From the NCBI GenBank assembly GCA_907165135.1, contig OU015568.1:8006501-8070500 (forward strand): a stretch of 64,000 nucleotides of DNA, read 5' to 3'. This DNA is from Oikopleura dioica (lineage: Eukaryota; Chordata; Appendicularia; Copelata; Oikopleuridae). Both the position numbers and the translations under genes were made by a program. Under the pieces are notes generated by a model. It saw only the letters and a program-made list of their open reading frames with translations. It had not been told where the DNA came from and made no database searches. Of the stretch, positions 58,401 through 64,000 are shown one piece after another. Position 1 is the stretch's first letter, and the number at the start of each line of letters is the position of its first letter.

Positions 58401-61056
58401 ATCGTTATTTGCGACGATGTTCTTCATTTCGTGGATGTTGGCTCTAAAAGAAGATTCACAGTATGAAAAGATTAACTAAAATAACTGATGATCCTCCAGC
58501 ATATTTATAATATCTTGCTGAAATAGTCTATATATAATTGTAGTCGCTTCCTGCCCTATGTTTTAAGTATTGATAAGGAAGAAGTGCTTCGAAGCCACTC
58601 AAAAGAGATAAAAATATAATTTTGAAGTTCATTTTGCTCATTAAGATCTAGGCGAAGGCTTTTTATATAACATGGAAGTAATTGATAATTTCAGTCGTTG
58701 ACAAGTGACGGATATCAATAAGTTTGCTGTCAAAAATATCAATTTTCTGAAAAGAACTTACTTTCAAAAATGTGCTTGTTTTCTGACATGATCTTTTTCA
58801 TTCTCTCGACACTCTGTCTAAAGATTCATTTTTAATGATAAACGCTTCCAGTTTCATACCTTCTCTCTTTGATCAAGTTGAGGAGTTTCAAGTGCATTTT
58901 GTGGGTGGAAAGACCAAATGGATGATTGAACGCAGTGATCAAGCTCAAGAAAGCAAAAATGAAAATTTTGAAATGCATTTTTTTTTCTAATTTTTGTCTC
59001 TTTGAAGAGACGGTCGGCTCCTTTTATGTGATTCTAAATACGCTGATTGACCAAAATATGCGGTTACTTATCCTATTCCAACATGCGAATTTATCTTATT
59101 AATAAAATTATCCCATAAAAGTGATGGCGAAGAAATGGGCGAAGAAGCGGGCTACGACTACGAAGAAGTAACGGAGGCAATCATCGATGTTGAAGACATC
59201 ATTGAGGCGTACGCTCACCCAGATGTGCTACATAAGGCTGGCATGCTCCTCAAAGATTACAAAGTAGGGTTTTTGATATTTGCTCAGTCGGCGCGCAGCC
59301 GCATATTTGAGCGCTAATAAACTCCTCGAAATTCCCGCTTTCAAAAAATCTGTTCGTAGATGAACACCGTCGAGGTGAACCATGCAATTTGCAAACTCAT
59401 TCATCGCGTCGTCTACCAACTCCAGCGCCCGTCGATGTGCTTCCAAGCAACGCTTTTCCGCACTTTTCAAAAAATCAATGAAGAGAAAATAGAGCTCAAG
59501 ACGAATCCTGTGTATAAAGAAATTTGGACACTCGGCAAGTTCATTCTGGGGAAGTTCTTTCAAGTCATGCAAGATAACGAAAAACTGCCCATTGAGCTGC
59601 TTTTATGGACGACGCAGCGCGATTGGGAGCCGATCATGAAAGGTATCTAAAACAAATCTAGGAATTTCTTCAAAAGAAAGTATCGCGCGATCGGCGATAT
59701 TTACCTTTAGTGCTCAAATATTCATCTTTCACAGTTTTTAACAATCGTTTAGGTGACTTCGGAGACCATTATGTCAAGCGCTCTGGCATGTGGTCGGAAG
59801 AGATGGACGAAGAACTGCGAAAACTTGCCGAAGAAAATCGACTCATCAACGAAACTCTACCTCCAGATGAACAAGAAGACCTCATGAAGTACATCGAACA
59901 AAGCTTCTCAGACAGCTCCAAGACTTCCAAGCAACTTCGACTCCGCTGCGTCAAACTTGGTCTCATCCAAAGCGCTAACAAAGCCGGCCCCAGATCATCG
60001 GCTGTTTTCTGGACAGAAGATATGGCAGATAGTCTCACAATTCTTTGGCGCGAGTTTGCAGAAGCGCAAGATCCAGTTTCTAAAATTCAGGATAAACTCG
60101 ACCTCACCCGATCTGAAATAATAAATAAACTTCTTGGACTTGAACTGATCAAGGACAAAAGTGAAGTGGCCCGCAAAAAGAGCTCTCGAAAGGCAAAAGA
60201 GTCCTCTGAAGGTGATCTTAATAGGTCTTCAAATAATCGGGCGTTGCTGTACGAAAACATTCCGCAAGAAGATACTGAGGTGATTCTTCGGCGGTGCAGA
60301 TGGAACGACAAGCTAGAAAATGCGTTGAAATGGCTCCGTTCTGAGCTTCAAGACGAGATAAACGATCGTCAAGAATCCGCGCACGAAGATTGGGTAGAAC
60401 GCAGTCTTGTGCCTCAAGATCCGGCTGTGGCAGAATATCTTGAAAGAAGCCATATGAAGTCGCTACTCAAAAGTGGCTTCTTCTTGTGGCCAGACCATGA
60501 GCACATGTATTGGAGAATTGGAGTGGGTTGCTCACTCAATGATTTGGACTTTTACAACTCCTGTTTGAACGACTACGAGCCTGACGAAGCGCAATACGGA
60601 TCAGACATCGAATCAGAGCCTGAACCCGAGCCAGTTCAGGTCGCACAAGCTTTGGAATCTTCTGATGACGAGATCAATTTCTTCAAGAAAAATCTTGCTG
60701 CCACTCCGTCGCCCGATAAGAAAGAGAAACCAAAGAAACCGAAAAAGAAACGTATGAAGATCGCGCAGCGCCCTGAAACATCGGGCTCAGAAAATGAAGA
60801 CGAGAATCCAGGAAGTCAAGAGTCACCAACGAAGAACCTCAAAAACATGAGCCTCGAAGAAGAGCCAAAAGTCGATAGTCCCGCGCCAGTTAGTTCACCA
60901 GTGAAGAGAGCAACTCTAGAATCTTCCGATGAAGAGGACAATGGCCCGAAAGAACCATTTCCAGCTGCGAAGGAGTCACTCAATTCTGATTCTGACGAAG
61001 AGATGGATATCCGACCTCGAAAACGAAGGGCTATTTTGGACTCTGACTCTGATTAG
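55443..61056 (+). CDS. TIMELESS: TIMELESS replication-fork protection protein
   Basis: Fork-protection complex component acting with TIPIN in S-phase checkpoint signalling. The ATG at 55443 follows a TTATCGCAG acceptor. N-terminal domain: KKLLLTTMTTIGF, KRDPHCEVRQVIG, DLIPILKQHSDSEDLFRSVIRLM, RMLHIIRQILHVP, then SSRHSRFGGTFAV and a basic stretch. Middle: FNYAINRP-type FMNYAINRPIWSLSQ, RAFQ, and YTPEYREIIPMLMKQF, LRDLIMAQHWLLKLL. C-terminal: GAIQLALHGRERVRD, EVNHAICKLIHRV, MWSEEMDEELRKLAEEN, then acidic SDEEDN and SDSDEEMD patches. Most introns are under 100 nt, but those at 57666-58152 and 58369 to about 59112 are longer. The second holds antisense small genes. This is the Timeless of replication, not the insect clock-specific paralogue. 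Confidence 0.9.
58383..58641 (-). CDS. Small secreted peptide gene B (tandem paralogue of A)
   Basis: The ATG at 58641 (or 58632) opens MNFKIIFLSLLSGFEA, a signal peptide close to that of gene A, then LLPYQYLKHRAGS. Downstream pieces encode QDIINMLEDHQ and, in the last exon, NIHEMKNIVANNDDLFEV with TAA at 58383 and overlapping AATAAA signals. This last block resembles VERMKKIMSENKHIFE of gene A. TATATAAAAAG lies about 25-30 bp before the first ATG. Exon joins are not all canonical, so the model is tentative; the last exon could also belong to gene A. Confidence 0.4.
58739..58978 (-). CDS. Small secreted peptide gene A, nested in TIMELESS intron
   Basis: The ATG at 58978 opens a signal peptide (MHFKIFIFAFLSLITA), followed by FNHPFGLSTHKMHLKLLNLI. 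A 42-nt GT..AG intron (58859-58818) joins to an exon encoding QSVERMKKIMSENKHIFE. Unspliced, this exon runs to TGA at 58739. A TATA-like CATAAAAGG lies about 45 bp upstream of the ATG. The gene is wholly inside a TIMELESS intron on the other strand. It resembles peptide gene B next to it. I do not recognise the family. Confidence 0.5.
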
Positions 61057-61166
61057 TTGAATTTAAAATTATCAGTTCATTTATTAGCACCGCACTGCCA
61101 TTACACGACACTCTTTTATTCCATTAGATCTTTAATAGGATATAAATTTTAAGATGCACCGATAAA

Positions 61167-62628
61167 ATGACTGAAAAGTCTCCCGTGTTTTTCGTCGTTG
61201 GCATGAGCCTCTGGTACCTAGCCACTGGAATGGAGTACGGATTCATCTTGCCGACGATCAACGACTACATCAAGTCAATCGGTGCGCCTGAAAGCACAAT
61301 CGGATTTGCCCTGACTCTGTTCGCCCTCAGTGGTCTCATCGCTTCACCTATCCTCGGCTGGTTCACCGATCGACAACAATCACTCAAAGTTTCACTAGTC
61401 TTCTCGGTTTTATGTTCTATCATTGGCTACGCTGCATATACGTTCTTCCAAACTTCTTCAATGATTCTCGCTGGTCGCTTCATCTCTGGAATCGGTTGGG
61501 GAGTTGACGGTGCCATCATCGGTCGAGTATCTCTTGCTACTGGTAAAAACAGCGGAACATTCATCGGAATCTGTCTTTTGTGTCGCCAAGTCGGGATTAT
61601 CCTCGCAGGGGTCCTCAATGCCGCTTGGATTTCGAACTGGTCTGTCTTCTCAATTTTCGGATTTGAGATCAATCAGTTCAACTCGGCTGGTTTTGTCTGT
61701 ATGATCATCTACCTCGTTTTCGGAGCTGTTTCAATTCTATCGCTGAAAGATGAACCAAGAGGCAACGAAAATGAAATTTCTGAATCTTCTGTCATGCTTG
61801 AAGAGAAGGAAATAAAAGAGTTCAAGTACAAACAGGTATTTAACATTTAATTAGTCATTGTTGAAGTCTATTTCTAGGTCGAAAAACTACCTCTTCTTTC
61901 TGAACAGCTTGTTATCTGCCTTACTGGGTCTGTAGCTGTCTATGTCTTCCAATCGATTATTGAAAGTATCGCGACTTTAATCTCGCGATACTACCTCGGC
62001 TGGACATCTTCTGAAAACTCCATCCTTTTCGCTGGTATTGGCGTTCTTGCTGTAATCGGCTATGGACTCACTGTGGTATGTACTTTTCTTTGGACGGGAC
62101 AACGTATTAAAATTTTTAAAGATCGTCCAACGATTCGTTGCTCCGCGATCTACCCTCCTTATCGGCGTTGCAGTTCAATTAGTTTGCCTTATTTGCTTTT
62201 CTTTCGTACTTCCCTTTGCACACTTTCGGTAAGAAAAATCTCTGCTTCTTATTTAACAATTTTCAGTGATTCCTGGCTAATTCCTTCACTGGGTTTTCTG
62301 ACAATCTTTTTCATAACGATGATCCCCTTCATGATCGTTTCGTCGGCGTCTATCCTCGCTGATTTCTCGGCTGAATCGAACAAATCCATGATTCAAGGGA
62401 TCAGAATCAGCTTTGAGCGTCTTGCACAACTGCTTGGGCCGCTCTGGGCTGCTAACATGCTTCACAATACTGCAATTATATTTATTTTCCCCGCCATTTT
62501 GCTACTTATGAACTTGGTAATGATCCTGATGAGCTGGAAATGGCTTGATGGAAGTAAATTCCAATTAGGTAAGACGTCAATCTTTGTATATAATGAAAAT
62601 TGTTTCAGATGCAAAACTTAACGAATAA
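61167..62628 (+). CDS. Major facilitator superfamily transporter 1 (MFSD8/CLN7-like)
   Basis: A twelve-span secondary transporter, probably of an endomembrane. First half: MEYGFILPTINDYI, the A-motif-like loop GWFTDRQQSLKVS between TM2 and TM3, and RFISGIGWGVDGAIIGRVSLAT. It then continues in exons from about 61879, with QSIIESIATLISRYYLGW, and finally a short tail. The last exon starts at 62609 and ends NE-stop at 62626-62628. A cytosolic loop with EKEIKEFKYKQ carries charged residues. The MFSD8/SPX-type branch is suggested by the G-rich GIGWGVDGAIIGR motif. A tandem paralogue follows. Confidence 0.8.
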
Positions 62629-62840
62629 ACAAACGATTCTTCATGGGCTTACTTACTATTTACGACAATCTTAAAACAGTGTTCGACCAGGTTAAAAAAA
62701 TATTACATTTGTGCCTCGCTCCTGATCCTGAGAAGTCTCTAACATTGTGCTATCGAAACTTTGAATAATTCTGTGTTAATTCCAATATATTTTGCCTCAT
62801 TTCTCTTCTGATATTTCGAAACTTTCAGAAGACGATTTCG

Positions 62841-64000
62841 ATGAATGAGGACTCTTCCATACGGCTATTCTTGATAGGCATGAACCTATGGTACTTGATG
62901 TCCGGAGTAGAATACGGACTGATTTTACCGACTCAAAATGAATACTTGTTAACACTTGGGGCACCCCACGCCGCTGTGGGGTACGCCTTCATGCTTTTTG
63001 CTTTCGCTGGGCTGGCTTCTTCTCCATTTTGTGGGTAAGTTCAGTTTTAATCTAACATTTGCGGTTACGTATTCTTAGCTGGGCTACTGACAAATTGAAG
63101 GCGATAAAACTACCGCTGCTGGTCATGGTATCCTGCAGCATCGCTGGATCGTGTATCTATACCTTCTCCCGATCGATCGCTGGTATTTTTCTCGGTCGGC
63201 TTGTTCAAGGTCTTGGCTGGGGCATTGATGGAGCCATTATTGGCAGGGTGGCCCTAATTACTGAAAAATGTATGTATGCGCGTACACTTGGACTGTAGCA
63301 TAGTGACAGTGAGTTCATCATCTATTCAGCTGGCAATGGGTCGATGATGATTGGGCTTTGCTTGCTAATGAGGCAGGCTGGAATTATTGTCGGAACATTG
63401 ATTGGATCTGCTTTTGTAAATTCGTGGAAATTCGTGTTTTTGGGGATGTTTGAGATCGACAATCTGAATTCCGCTGGTCTTGCCGTTGCTCTTTTGTGGT
63501 CTTTTTGCCTTGGTAAACAGAATTAGCCTCGCTTTTAATTGAACATCTGACTTCCCATAGATTTCTTTCCACATGAGTTGACAAATGTTCATGCTCTTGT
63601 TTTAGTGTTCAGCTTCATCGCAACTGTGGCCGAACCGCAGGTGCGCTCAGACAGCGACCAAGTGACTTCCCAGGAGTCATTAAACTTAACGAATGGAAAG
63701 CTCGACTCAGAAGAGCAGCCGCTGCAGAAGAAAGAGCCCCGTGTGGACTCTGTGGAGGTCAATCAATCATGCAAGTTTATCCAGGTAGATTTGGCAAATG
63801 TTTTTAATTTTCCTGGTTCTGTAAAGGTGAAAAAACTGCCGCTAATGACGGAACAAATTGCTGTTTGTACGACGTGTTCATTCTCTGCTTACATTCTTCA
63901 ATCAACCTTGGAGTCGATTGTCACTCTTCTTACCAAGTCGCTGTTTGGCTGGGAAAACGAGGAGAACCTGAAACTCTTTACCATGATTGGAATCACTGCC
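62841..64000 (+). CDS. Major facilitator superfamily transporter 2, tandem paralogue (partial at window end)
   Basis: A paralogue of the preceding gene: MNLWYLMSGVEYGLILPTQN matches its MSLWYLATGMEYGFILPTIN. Then come GWATDKLKAIKLP and GRLVQGLGWGIDGAIIGRVAL. Exons start 62841, about 63080, about 63331, about 63606 and on; the gene runs off the window in the second half (QSTLESIVTLLTKSLFGW). A CTTTCAG acceptor lies 12 nt before the ATG. The cytosolic loop here is longer and Ser/Glu-rich. The two genes arose by local duplication (inference). Confidence 0.8.

Overview
The window looks like nuclear DNA of a very compact tunicate genome, most likely the larvacean Oikopleura (inference). It has many small genes on both strands and very short introns: those I could splice are mostly 38-58 nt, usually GT..AG. 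Genes sit inside introns of other genes, and several start codons lie 3-30 nt after a pyrimidine-rich AG, as expected of spliced-leader trans-splicing. Conserved animal genes are plain: PRPF8, TIMELESS, mitochondrial MDH, NDUFA12, TRPT1, an mARC/MOSC protein, a SENP-type SUMO protease, a GATA factor and an M1 aminopeptidase. Exon structures below were spliced by hand. Where frames closed exactly (DIRS-like gag and YR, DnaJ, TRPT1, NDUFA12, mARC, the BTB-like gene, GATA, the kelch-like protein, TMEM218) I trust them; elsewhere I say so.

Layout. 1-4409: end of a DIRS-type tyrosine-recombinase retrotransposon with introns in all three genes. 4540-5220: secreted Cys-rich protein. 5920-7765: hAT-like foldback MITE carrying a nested piggyBac-like MITE (6461-6912). 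8155-10032: divergent MED1-like gene. 10260-10480: noncoding repeat with interlocked inverted repeats and a hammerhead-like core. 10920-15829: operon-like run DnaJ, unknown, SENP, TRPT1. 16149-20148: NDUFA12, then mARC with a WD40 gene nested in its first intron. 20270-21670: Kazal protein. 22162-23941: BTB-like and SPRY genes. 24118-28313: GATA factor. 29455-33001: aminopeptidase with a Q-rich tail. 33533-35102: kelch-like membrane protein. 35351-37469: MDH2, whose first intron is a transposon with TIRs and target-site duplication. 37527-45830: young Ty3/gypsy element with matching LTRs, an apparent gag-UGA-pol arrangement and a third ORF. 45925-46150: small gene. 46316-53956: PRPF8. 54823-61056: TMEM218-like and TIMELESS, with small antisense secreted-peptide genes in a TIMELESS intron. 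61167-end: two tandem MFS transporters.

The main theme is mobile DNA reshaping a compact genome: four TE classes, one apparently turned into a spliceosomal intron of a housekeeping gene, and one (DIRS-like) that carries introns itself. The cellular genes do not form one pathway. MDH2, NDUFA12, mARC and possibly the DnaJ protein are mitochondrial; PRPF8, GATA, TIMELESS, SENP and the MED1-like gene are nuclear. I saw no tRNA, rRNA or CRISPR.
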